In this document: piece by piece, positions 1 to 5,987 of the stretch
Position numbering within the stretch: the first letter of the stretch is position 1
Layout: each line of letters opens with the position of its first letter
DNA from: Rhodospirillales bacterium
GTDB lineage: Bacteria > Pseudomonadota > Alphaproteobacteria > Rhodospirillales > UBA2165
Reading direction: 5' to 3'
DNA length: 6,694 nt
Assembly (NCBI GenBank): GCA_013204125.1
Contig: JABMOP010000596.1
Location: 1 to 6,694 of the forward strand
Translations under genes and position numbers: made by a program
Notes under the pieces: model-generated
What the model was told of the DNA's origin: nothing
The model's input: only the letters and a program-made list of their open reading frames with translations
Database searches by the model: none

Positions 1-1844
1 ACATCGACCGACGGGCGTTGGGTCGCCATGATCAAATGAATGCCCGCCGCCCGCGCCATTTGCGCCAAACGCTGAATAGCGGCTTCAATATCTTTACCGG
101 CGACCATCATAAGATCGGCCATTTCATCAACCACCACCACCACCAACGGCAAAGGGTCCAAATTCAAAGGCTGATCTTCGTATGTCGGTCGGCCTTCGTC
201 GTCAAAGCCGGTTTGCACGCGCCGCGTTATTTCTTCGCCTTTCTTGCGCGCCTCTTTTAGCCGCGCGTTATAACCGGCGATATTGCGGACACCCAATTGT
301 GACATGACGCGGTAGCGATCTTCCATTTCGCGCACTGCCCATTTTAAGGCAACAACGGCTTTCGAAGGATCGGTCACGACCGGTGATAGAAGATTGGGGA
401 TGCCGTCATAGACGCTCAGTTCCAGCATCTTCGGATCGATCATGATGAATTTACATTCATCCGGCGTGTGCTGATATAGTAACGACAGGATCATGGTGTT
501 GACCGCCACCGATTTACCCGATCCCGTGGTGCCGGCGATTAATAAATGCGGCATGCGCGCGAGGTCGGCCATGATCGCCGCGCCGCCGATATCCTTACCA
601 AGCGCAAGGATCAGGCTGCCGCTGGCGCGTTCGAACGCCCGCGCCGCTAAAAGTTCGCGGAAATAAACCATGTCCCGCTTGGCGTTAGGAAGTTCAATTC
701 CGATGACGGTGCGCCCGGGCACGACGGCGATGCGCACGCTTAGCGCGCTCATCGACCGGGCAATATCATCGGCTAGACCGATAACGCGCGATGTCTTGAT
801 GCCGGGGGCCGGCTCCAACTCATAAAGAGTGACAACGGGGCCGGGCCGCACTTTGACAATCTCACCCTTGATGCCGAAATCTTCGAGCACGGTTTCTAAA
901 AGCTTGGCGTTGTTGGCGAGCGCATCTTTGTCGAGGGTTAGATCGGCCACTGGTTCCGGCGGCGCTTCGACAAGGTCCAGCGGCGGCAGATCAAAACCAC
1001 CGCTGCTGCGAAGCGATAAACTGCCTTGCTGCGCCGATTTTGCTTTGCGGCCGGGCGCCGCATTCGCCATCTTTTTTTCAACGGCGGGATCGGACAGGCG
1101 CTTTCGGTTAGAAATTTTGGCCGATGGGCCTTCGATGAGCGGTCCTTCCGCCGTATCGCCGAATACCGGCTCGATCCTTATCGATGACCGGGCCGATGGA
1201 ATTCTAAGAGACGTCACGCGGCGGAATAAGAAACGAACAATAGTTTGAGCCGATCCGGCAAGGGTGCGCCATTCGGCGCGATGGAGGCCAATTGCAAACA
1301 ACAAAGCGGCGCTGCTCAATATGGCGGCAAGCGTAACATTCAAGGCGACTTCAAATCCGCCGGCATAGGGTGCGAGGGCTGCGTTTGCATATTTCAGCAA
1401 GACGTCGCCGCCGGTGCCGCCAAGACCAGTGCGGAGAGGCCAGCTTTCCATTGGCGGGAGCGCCGCGAACGCGACGCTTACCAGTTGCAGCCCAGCAATC
1501 AACATCAACAGGCGAAACCACACCAGCCCAAGACTCTTTTTGCGGATCAGTCGCCATCCCCAGGCGCAAAAAATCAGCGGTAAAAATACCGCAGCCAATC
1601 CCAGAACCTGAAAAAGCATATCGGCGGCATATGAGCCGACGCTGCCGGCGTAATTCTGCACCGCACCGCCGCCGGCACTGTTGAGCGATGGGTCGGACGG
1701 CGCATAGCTAGCCAAGGCGACCGCCAGGACGAGCGCCGCCACAAACAGAACCATTCCAGATAGTTCCACCATGCGGCATTTAAATGCCTCTATCAGGCCT
1801 GGTGGAAGTAGAGCCGGGCGCTGTTTTGTCGCACTTTGTGCCAT
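1..1844 (-). CDS. ftsK: DNA translocase FtsK, C-terminal end cut off by the window
   Basis: FtsK is a septum-anchored, ATP-driven DNA pump that clears and aligns chromosome ends during division and activates XerCD recombination at dif. The first 614 residues are visible. They hold four hydrophobic segments at about 29-47, 76-97, 109-129 and 165-187, then a short basic linker of about 100 residues (far shorter than in E. coli). Next comes the motor alpha domain with PGPVVTLYELEPAPGIK at 334-350 and GIELPN at 382-387. The RecA-like beta domain has Walker A GTTGSGKS at 438-445, Walker B VVVVVDE ending at D573-E574, and MATQRPSVD at the window edge. The rest of the motor and the DNA-reading gamma winged helix lie outside. 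ATG 1844 is chosen because an in-frame TAG sits four codons upstream and the N-terminus resembles the family; an internal ATG at 1772 would remove 24 residues. The ribosome binding site is weak. The reading frame is unbroken. Identification is firm. Confidence 0.97.
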   Translation of the reverse strand, partial: MAQSATKQRPALLPPGLIEAFKCRMVELSGMVLFVAALVLAVALASYAPSDPSLNSAGGGAVQNYAGSVGSYAADMLFQVLGLAAVFLPLIFCAWGWRLIRKKSLGLVWFRLLMLIAGLQLVSVAFAALPPMESWPLRTGLGGTGGDVLLKYANAALAPYAGGFEVALNVTLAAILSSAALLFAIGLHRAEWRTLAGSAQTIVRFLFRRVTSLRIPSARSSIRIEPVFGDTAEGPLIEGPSAKISNRKRLSDPAVEKKMANAAPGRKAKSAQQGSLSLRSSGGFDLPPLDLVEAPPEPVADLTLDKDALANNAKLLETVLEDFGIKGEIVKVRPGPVVTLYELEPAPGIKTSRVIGLADDIARSMSALSVRIAVVPGRTVIGIELPNAKRDMVYFRELLAARAFERASGSLILALGKDIGGAAIMADLARMPHLLIAGTTGSGKSVAVNTMILSLLYQHTPDECKFIMIDPKMLELSVYDGIPNLLSPVVTDPSKAVVALKWAVREMEDRYRVMSQLGVRNIAGYNARLKEARKKGEEITRRVQTGFDDEGRPTYEDQPLNLDPLPLVVVVVDEMADLMMVAGKDIEAAIQRLAQMARAAGIHLIMATQRPSVD

Positions 1845-1898
1845 TTTGCGACACTACCGGCGAAATTCTTAAAGGATCCTTAACGAAGTACGCAAAGG

Positions 1899-1927
1899 CT
1901 TATAAAATAACGATTATTTTGAATAAA
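1899..1927 (-). promoter_or_regulatory. Weak candidate promoter for ftsK, overlapping an AT-rich hairpin
   Basis: The 85-base gap between the phosphatase stop and the ftsK start is AT-rich. On the minus strand a TATAAG hexamer (1904-1899) resembles a sigma70 -10 box, with TTTATT 17 bases upstream (1927-1922) as a poor -35. A perfect AT-only stem lies across it: AAAATAA (1904-1910) and TTATTTT (1914-1920) with loop CGA. The stem could be a weak end signal for the phosphatase transcript or simply low-complexity sequence. Nearer the gene, AAGGATCCTT (a 10-bp palindrome) lies at about 1872-1881. This is inference from position and base composition only. Confidence 0.3.
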
Positions 1928-1929
1928 TC

Positions 1930-2532
1930 TCAGTTATCGGCGAGTTCTACGGCGCGGCCATCCTTCAACAAATAAATCACGTCTTGGGGTTGATCCAGGC
2001 GCACGGTCTGATCTTCGCTTAATCCCAGGTATAACCCGCGGATCACTTGCCCGGCGATGCCGTGCGACACAGCTACGGTTGCCTTGGATATGGGCAGGCC
2101 GTCGAGCCAAGTGGAAATACGCTTTGCCAGCATGGCGTAGCTTTCTCCGCCCGGCGGCGCGGTTTTCCAGCCATCGGTTTGGAATCGGTCTAGTTCCTCT
2201 GGAAATGCCTCGGCAATTTGAACGTACGACATACCGTCCCAATCGCCCGTGTTCACCTCTTTGATGGCGTCTTCAATCTTACAATCGGCAAAGTTCCAGC
2301 CCAGTTCGGCACAAATGATGTCCGCCGTTTGGCGGGCACGGCCCAACGGGCTGCAATAAAAATTTATATGCGCGAAATCGCTAATTTCGGTATTAAGAAT
2401 TCCAGCCATAATCCGCGCCTGCGCTTTACCGGTCTCAGTCAGCGGCGAATCAAGCCAACCCTGCAAACGTTTAATCCGGTTCCATTCGGTTTCGCCGTGG
2501 CGGATAAGATAAATGGTAGGGCTCGATCCCAT
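1930..2532 (-). CDS. Histidine phosphatase family protein (phosphoglycerate mutase-like)
   Basis: This is a 200-residue soluble member of the histidine phosphatase (branch 1) superfamily, which transfers a phosphate through a phospho-histidine. The RHGE signature is at R11-H12-G13-E14, with H12 the nucleophile, followed by TEWN. The second phosphate-binding arginine lies in SPLGRARQTA (61-70). The likely acid/base glutamate is E92 in KEVNTGDWDG. PPGGES at 126-131 and the second catalytic histidine, H157 in VSHG, complete the pocket. ATG 2532 is used because it places RHG near residue 11, as is usual. The frame is open further upstream, but there it overlaps the aminotransferase. The start is 10 bases after the aminotransferase stop and has no clear ribosome binding site, which suggests translational coupling. 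The length suits small phosphatases such as CobC- or GpmB-like enzymes. The true substrate cannot be read from the sequence, and a glycolytic mutase role is not implied. Confidence 0.9.
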   Translation of the reverse strand: MGSSPTIYLIRHGETEWNRIKRLQGWLDSPLTETGKAQARIMAGILNTEISDFAHINFYCSPLGRARQTADIICAELGWNFADCKIEDAIKEVNTGDWDGMSYVQIAEAFPEELDRFQTDGWKTAPPGGESYAMLAKRISTWLDGLPISKATVAVSHGIAGQVIRGLYLGLSEDQTVRLDQPQDVIYLLKDGRAVELADN

Positions 2533-2542
2533 GGCGTTCAAA

Positions 2543-3736
2543 TTAGGCCAGGGTATCCCGGATGCGGGAGAGTGCATCGCCGATGGTGCCCGGTTCTTGC
2601 ACCAGGGCGACGCGGATATAAGGGATGCCAGGGTTGAAACCATCTCGATCAAGGCGCGCAAGATATGCGCCGGGGATAACCTTGACGCCGGCTTGGCCCC
2701 AAAGTTTTTTGGCGGCCGCTTCGCCATCGCCCACATCGAGCCATAGATAAAACCCGCCTTCGGGTCGGTAGTAACCAAACTGCCCGGATAAAAGTTTATC
2801 GGCGATATCAAATTTTTGCCGGTAAAGGTCGCGGTTGGTCCGCACATGCGCTTCATCGCGCCAGAGGGCGGCCGATGCGGCAAGAAGCGGCACCGGCATT
2901 GTGGCGCCGCCATAATTTCTGAGGGTTTTTAGTTTGGCGATCAAATCGGCATCGCCGGCGACAAACCCGGACCGAAGGCCCGGCGCGCTGGACCTTTTAG
3001 AAAGAGAATGAAACACCAAAAGATGATCCAAGGCGCCGCCCAATTGGCCCGCCGCTTCCAATGCGCCGGGCGGCGGTGCGGCATCATAAATTTCGGCATA
3101 GCACTCATCCACGGCCAGCACGAAATCGTATTTGCGCGCCAATTCAAGCGCGGTCTTCAGATAATCCAAGCTGGCGATTGTGCCCTGGGGATTGGCGGGC
3201 GAGCAGATATAAGCTAGCGCCGTGCGCTTTAATGTCTCGATGTCGAGGGCACCTAAATCCGGCAAGAAACCGGTTTCAGGCGTTGCCGATAAATAGACCG
3301 GCTCGGCCCGGCTCATGACCGCCGCGCCGACATACACTTGGTAGAAGGGGTTGGGAATCAAGACCACCGGCTGGGCGCCGCCTTTGTCTTTCGGAATACA
3401 AATATCACCGGCCATATAGAGGGCTTCGCGGGTGCCGGAGACGGCGACGATATTATGGTCCTGCTGGATCGTTCCGCCGCTCAAAGAATAACGCCGGGTA
3501 AGCCACTCATCAATCGCGGCCAACAAATCGGGTGTGCCCGCGACCGGCGGATAACGTCCCCAATCACCTGCATGAGCGGCGACTGTTTCGGCGAGAATTG
3601 GCGGCGATGCGTGCTGCGGCTCGCCCAGAGACATAATGACCGGATCGATGTCCGCCGGCGCATCGACGCCGTTCAACAGAGCGCGCAGCCGGTCGAACGG
3701 GTAATCTGTCAATCCGTCGAGTGCGTCGTTATGCAT
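2543..3736 (-). CDS. dapC: Fold-type I aminotransferase, probably N-succinyldiaminopimelate aminotransferase (DapC)
   Basis: This 397-residue PLP-dependent class I/II aminotransferase resembles DapC, as recalled from Pseudomonas and Bordetella. DapC converts N-succinyl-2-amino-6-oxopimelate and glutamate to N-succinyl-LL-diaminopimelate and 2-oxoglutarate in lysine and peptidoglycan synthesis. Features seen: the N-terminal YPFDRLRALL (12-21), SLGEPQHASP (36-45), GTREALY (101-107), PNPFYQVY (128-135), the cofactor asparagine N182 in SPANPQG, D210 in DECYAEIY, the Schiff-base lysine K247 in FHSLSKRS, R255 in GLRSGF, and the substrate-carboxylate arginine R375 in YIRVAL. Length is normal for the family. 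ATG 3736 fits the family N-terminus, and a TGA lies ten codons upstream in frame; the ribosome binding site is weak. It sits 128 bases downstream of glnK and directly before the phosphatase. Some other class I aminotransferase specificity, such as ArgD-like activity, remains possible, but the shared motifs favour DapC. Confidence 0.85.
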   Translation of the reverse strand: MHNDALDGLTDYPFDRLRALLNGVDAPADIDPVIMSLGEPQHASPPILAETVAAHAGDWGRYPPVAGTPDLLAAIDEWLTRRYSLSGGTIQQDHNIVAVSGTREALYMAGDICIPKDKGGAQPVVLIPNPFYQVYVGAAVMSRAEPVYLSATPETGFLPDLGALDIETLKRTALAYICSPANPQGTIASLDYLKTALELARKYDFVLAVDECYAEIYDAAPPPGALEAAGQLGGALDHLLVFHSLSKRSSAPGLRSGFVAGDADLIAKLKTLRNYGGATMPVPLLAASAALWRDEAHVRTNRDLYRQKFDIADKLLSGQFGYYRPEGGFYLWLDVGDGEAAAKKLWGQAGVKVIPGAYLARLDRDGFNPGIPYIRVALVQEPGTIGDALSRIRDTLA

Positions 3737-3782
3737 AGCGGCTCGGTTCGTCTCAAGGTTAAATCAAGGACTGGAATGAAGA

Positions 3783-3804
3783 GCCCCGCGCCAAAGCGCA
3801 GGGC
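3783..3804 (-). terminator. Hairpin between glnK and dapC, possible weak terminator
   Basis: GCCC (3783-3786) and GCGC (3788-3791) pair with GCGC (3796-3799) and GGGC (3801-3804), with one C/A mismatch and a four-base loop. Read on the minus strand, the stem is followed by TCTTCATTCC, which is T-rich but not a true T-run. It may stop or attenuate transcripts leaving glnK. Without a clean T-tract I rate it only as possible. Confidence 0.4.
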
Positions 3805-3816
3805 AATCACTGTCAC

Positions 3817-3837
3817 GCCCGATAATAGCCATCGGGC
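3817..3837 (-). repeat. Seven-base-pair inverted repeat downstream of glnK
   Basis: GCCCGAT (3817-3823) and ATCGGGC (3831-3837) form a perfect 7-bp stem with a 7-base loop. It begins 28 bases after the glnK stop codon on the minus strand. It is flanked by two copies of TGTCAC (3811-3816 and 3844-3849). No T-run follows, so it is better described as a 3' stabilising hairpin or the first half of a double-hairpin end than as a proven terminator. Confidence 0.45.
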
Positions 3838-3864
3838 AGACCTGTCACAAGCCGGACCGGAGGC

Positions 3865-4203
3865 TTAAAGCGCTTCGGCGCCGGTTTCGCCGGTGCGGAT
3901 ACGCACCGATTGGGCAAGATCGAGAACGAATATTTTACCGTCGCCGATATTATTGGTGTTGGCGGCGGTGCGGATTGCTTCGACCACCCGGTCGGCCAAT
4001 CCGTCATCGACGGCAACCTCGACCTTGGTCTTGGGGACGAAGCTGATCGAATATTCCGCGCCGCGATAAATCTCGGTATGGCCTTTCTGGCGGCCGAACC
4101 CCGATACTTCGCTTGTGGTTAGTCCCTGAACGCCGATCTCCGTCAATGCTTCACGCACGGCGTCTAATTTTCCGGGTTTGATAATTGCAATAACCATTTT
4201 CAT
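3865..4203 (-). CDS. glnK: Nitrogen regulatory protein P-II (GlnK/GlnB type)
   Basis: This 112-residue trimeric signalling protein binds ATP/ADP and 2-oxoglutarate and controls ammonium transport and nitrogen regulators. Length and fold are typical. The sequence shows IAIIKPGKL (5-13), the T-loop with GFGRQKGHTEIYRGAEY (35-51) carrying the uridylylation tyrosine Y51, the B-loop IGDGKIFV (86-93) with nucleotide-binding K90, and the C-terminal RIRTGETG (101-108) with ATP-contacting arginines. A P-II encoded beside amt usually binds the transporter with its T-loop, hence glnK rather than glnB. Residues 82-85 read NTNN, where many P-II proteins have TGK or TGR before IGDGK. G11 replaces the usual phenylalanine of KPFKL. 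ATG 4203 gives the family-typical MK start and has a good ribosome binding site. The gene follows amt by 52 bases and is probably co-transcribed with it. Confidence 0.97.
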   Translation of the reverse strand: MKMVIAIIKPGKLDAVREALTEIGVQGLTTSEVSGFGRQKGHTEIYRGAEYSISFVPKTKVEVAVDDGLADRVVEAIRTAANTNNIGDGKIFVLDLAQSVRIRTGETGAEAL

Positions 4204-4210
4204 GGCTTTA

Positions 4211-4220
4211 TCCTTTCCTT
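4211..4220 (-). promoter_or_regulatory. Ribosome binding site of glnK
   Basis: AAGGAAAGGA on the minus strand lies seven bases before ATG 4203. It supports that start over the nearby ATG at 4197. No terminator or promoter is visible in the 52-base gap after amt, which agrees with co-transcription. Confidence 0.7.
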
Positions 4221-4255
4221 AACAATCATGCTACTTCGTAAACATGTGGAAGCGG

Positions 4256-5590
4256 TTAGAGATCGTAGCCGTGCTCGCCGTGCTCGGCGAGGTCAAGACC
4301 CTCGCTTTCGCTATCTTCATCAACGCGCAGGCCAACAAGACCTTGCGTGATTTTAATCAAGACGTAGCTGGCGATACCAGCCCAAGTGACCGTGATCATC
4401 ACCGCCGCCAATTGCCCTAGGAACGCGGTGCCGATGGTAACACCATTGGCCAACCCCATGCCGCCAAAACTGGTATCGGCAAAGACGCTGGTCAATAAGA
4501 TGCCAAGTATACCGCCGACCCCGTGGACTGCAAAGACGTCCAAACTGTCATCGATCTTCCAAGCCTTCTTGACGATGTTAATGGCGAAGAAACAGACGAT
4601 ACCGGCCAAGAAGCCGAAGACCAGCCCGCCGACCGGCCCGATGAACCCGGAACCCGGCGTGACGGTCGCCAAACCGGCAATGGCGCCGGTGGCAATGCCG
4701 ACCAGACTTGGCTTGCCGAACTTGATCCATTCAATAGCAATCCATACGAGGCAGGAAGTGGCCGCGGAAATATGGGTCACGGTCAAGGCCATACCGGCGC
4801 TACCGTTGGCGGCCAGCGCGCTGCCGGCGTTAAAGCCATACCAGCCGACCCACAACATGGCGGCGCCGATCATGACCATGCCGGGATTATGCGGCGGACG
4901 AAGCTCGGTCGGGAAACCCCTGCGGGCGCCAAGCACCTTGGCAATAATCAATGCCGCAATGCCAGCATTGGCGTGAACCACAAGGCCGCCGGCGAAGTCC
5001 ATAGTGGCGTATCCTTTAAAGATGGGATTAATCCATCCGAGATCGGACAAGAAGCCGCCGCCCCAAATCCAATGGGTCGAGGGCGCATAAACAACCAACA
5101 ACCAAAGCCCCGAAAACATGACAACGGCGCTGAATTTAATGCGCTCGACATAGGCGCCGACGATCAGACCAGGCGTGATAATGGCAAAGGTCATCTGGAA
5201 CATGAAAAACACGCTTTCCGGAATATCACCGCTGAGCGTGTCTGCGCCGACGCCCGCAAGAAACGATTTGCCGAGCCCACCCCACCATGTGCCCTCGCCG
5301 CCGAAGGCGATCGAATAGGCAACGACCAACCACAAAACCGACGATACGCTGGCAATGGCAAAACAGTGCATTAAAACCGATAATACGTTTTTGGAACGCA
5401 CCAGTCCGCCATAAAATAAAGCCAAGCCGGGCAGGGTCATAAACAAGACCAATGCGGTTGCGGTGATGATCCAGGCCGTGTTTCCGGCGCTGAGTTTCGC
5501 CGCCTCTTGGGCCAGGGCGAGATCAGGTGTAAAAATTAATGTGCCCGCTATTAGGGCCAATATCAGATTTGAAGCCTTACCAATTCGCAT
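4256..5590 (-). CDS. amt: Ammonium transporter, complete (second amt in the window)
   Basis: This 444-residue inner-membrane Amt/Rh family channel takes up ammonium as a trimer. An N-terminal signal peptide is visible (basic MRIGK, hydrophobic 8-20, likely cleavage after ALA near residue 27), then about eleven membrane segments. Key residues match E. coli AmtB with equal spacing: the stacked phenylalanines F131 and F135 (F103, F107), W176 in WIWGGG (W148), D198 (D160), pore histidines H206 and H356 (H168, H318), F253 (F215) and S257 (S219). The C-terminal tail GLRVDEDSESEGLDLAEHGE, ending in GYDL, is the conserved cytoplasmic arm contacted by GlnK. An ATG at 5668 is in frame, but ATG 5590 is preferred: it has a strong ribosome binding site and begins the signal peptide directly. 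glnK follows 52 bases downstream. It is clearly related to, but divergent from, the amt at 5988-6694. Confidence 0.97.
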   Translation of the reverse strand: MRIGKASNLILALIAGTLIFTPDLALAQEAAKLSAGNTAWIITATALVLFMTLPGLALFYGGLVRSKNVLSVLMHCFAIASVSSVLWLVVAYSIAFGGEGTWWGGLGKSFLAGVGADTLSGDIPESVFFMFQMTFAIITPGLIVGAYVERIKFSAVVMFSGLWLLVVYAPSTHWIWGGGFLSDLGWINPIFKGYATMDFAGGLVVHANAGIAALIIAKVLGARRGFPTELRPPHNPGMVMIGAAMLWVGWYGFNAGSALAANGSAGMALTVTHISAATSCLVWIAIEWIKFGKPSLVGIATGAIAGLATVTPGSGFIGPVGGLVFGFLAGIVCFFAINIVKKAWKIDDSLDVFAVHGVGGILGILLTSVFADTSFGGMGLANGVTIGTAFLGQLAAVMITVTWAGIASYVLIKITQGLVGLRVDEDSESEGLDLAEHGEHGYDL

Positions 5591-5596
5591 CTTGCG

Positions 5597-5605
5597 TCCT
5601 CCTCC
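5597..5605 (-). promoter_or_regulatory. Strong ribosome binding site that fixes the amt start
   Basis: GGAGGAGGA on the minus strand ends six bases before ATG 5590. It is the best ribosome binding site in the window. It argues against the longer 470-residue reading from 5668, whose extra 26 residues are hydrophilic and would precede the signal peptide. Confidence 0.85.
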
Positions 5606-5694
5606 AAGTATGCATTCAGCCGGCGTCCACAAATCCCCTTCACCCAATTTCACGTCATGGATGTTCAAATATGCGCGCCACGCTCCATATATAT

Positions 5695-5710
5695 TACAAG
5701 AACCGTGCCG
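5695..5710 (-). promoter_or_regulatory. Sigma54-like promoter candidate for amt-glnK
   Basis: On the minus strand CGGCAC (5710-5705), five bases, then TTGTA (5699-5695) follows the sigma54 pattern TGGCAC-N5-TTGCW, with C for T at the first base and T for C in the -12 element. The GG at -24, the spacing and the following G all fit. The changed -12 GC is a real weakness because that dinucleotide is highly conserved. The implied start lies near 5684, about 94 bases before the amt start codon. Nitrogen-controlled amt-glnK modules are often RpoN/NtrC-dependent, which makes the site plausible. Confidence 0.45.
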
Positions 5711-5729
5711 GTTTTGGAGCAGCGAGGAT

Positions 5730-5757
5730 TTTATATATAATTCAATTAGTTAGGCAA
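5730..5757 (-). promoter_or_regulatory. Sigma70-like promoter candidate upstream of amt
   Basis: On the minus strand TTGCCT (5757-5752) and TATAAA (5735-5730) are separated by 16 bases within the most AT-rich part of the spacer. This is a reasonable housekeeping promoter, with a start predicted near 5723, just upstream of the sigma54-like site. AT-rich intergenic DNA often yields such matches by chance. Confidence 0.4.
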
Positions 5758-5846
5758 AATCACCCACTATTTGGTGAGGCAGATATTATTGACAACTGTT
5801 TGTTTAATGAGCAAAAAAACGGAATTGCCTATTTTAACGGCAAAAT

Positions 5847-5882
5847 GGACCGCCTCGCGGCGTGGCGGTCGCGAGGCGGTCC
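5847..5882 (-). terminator. Strong GC hairpin, probable terminator of the upstream amt
   Basis: GGACCGCCTCGCG (5847-5859) and CGCGAGGCGGTCC (5870-5882) form a perfect 13-bp stem with a 10-base loop. It lies 105 bases past the stop codon of the upstream amt. On the minus strand the stem runs into ATTTTGCC, a short T-run. Stem strength and position suggest intrinsic termination, which would make the two amt genes separate transcription units. The T-tract is short, so it might instead protect the mRNA 3' end. Confidence 0.7.
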
Positions 5883-5987
5883 GGGTAGGCGGAGGAACTT
5901 AAGAGGACATGCCTGTTCAACCGCCGAATAGCGGACCCAACCTAAAAGGATGGGCCCGCCATTTGGTTCTTTGGTTGGAGAGTGGGC

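Larger units (their letters stand above)
5591..5987. other. 397-base intergenic spacer between the two amt genes
   Basis: No convincing gene lies here. In transcription order it holds about 100 bases of trailer after the first amt, the 13-bp hairpin (5882-5847), and an inverted repeat TTGCC-N9-GGCAA (5825-5843). Then come an imperfect dyad TCACC-N8-GGTGA (5760-5777), the sigma70-like and sigma54-like promoter candidates, and the amt ribosome binding site. The part from about 5685 to 5845 is markedly more AT-rich than its surroundings, as expected for a regulatory region. Confidence 0.75.

Noticed and set aside
829..1583. Plus-strand open frames across the ftsK linker and membrane region
   Set aside because: They are low-complexity shadows of ftsK, whose minus-strand frame is continuous and has diagnostic motifs.
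2533..2913. Phosphatase frame open upstream to 2913 (327 codons), suggesting a fusion
   Set aside because: This stretch lies wholly inside the aminotransferase gene in another frame and shows no phosphatase-like features. The RHG motif position fits the start at 2532.
4386..5374. Long plus-strand open frames opposite the second amt
   Set aside because: They mirror a GC-rich, well-conserved transporter gene and show no domain of their own.
5591..5668. Longer amt reading from ATG 5668, giving 470 residues
   Set aside because: The added 26 residues are hydrophilic and would sit before a normal signal peptide. ATG 5590 has a near-ideal ribosome binding site.
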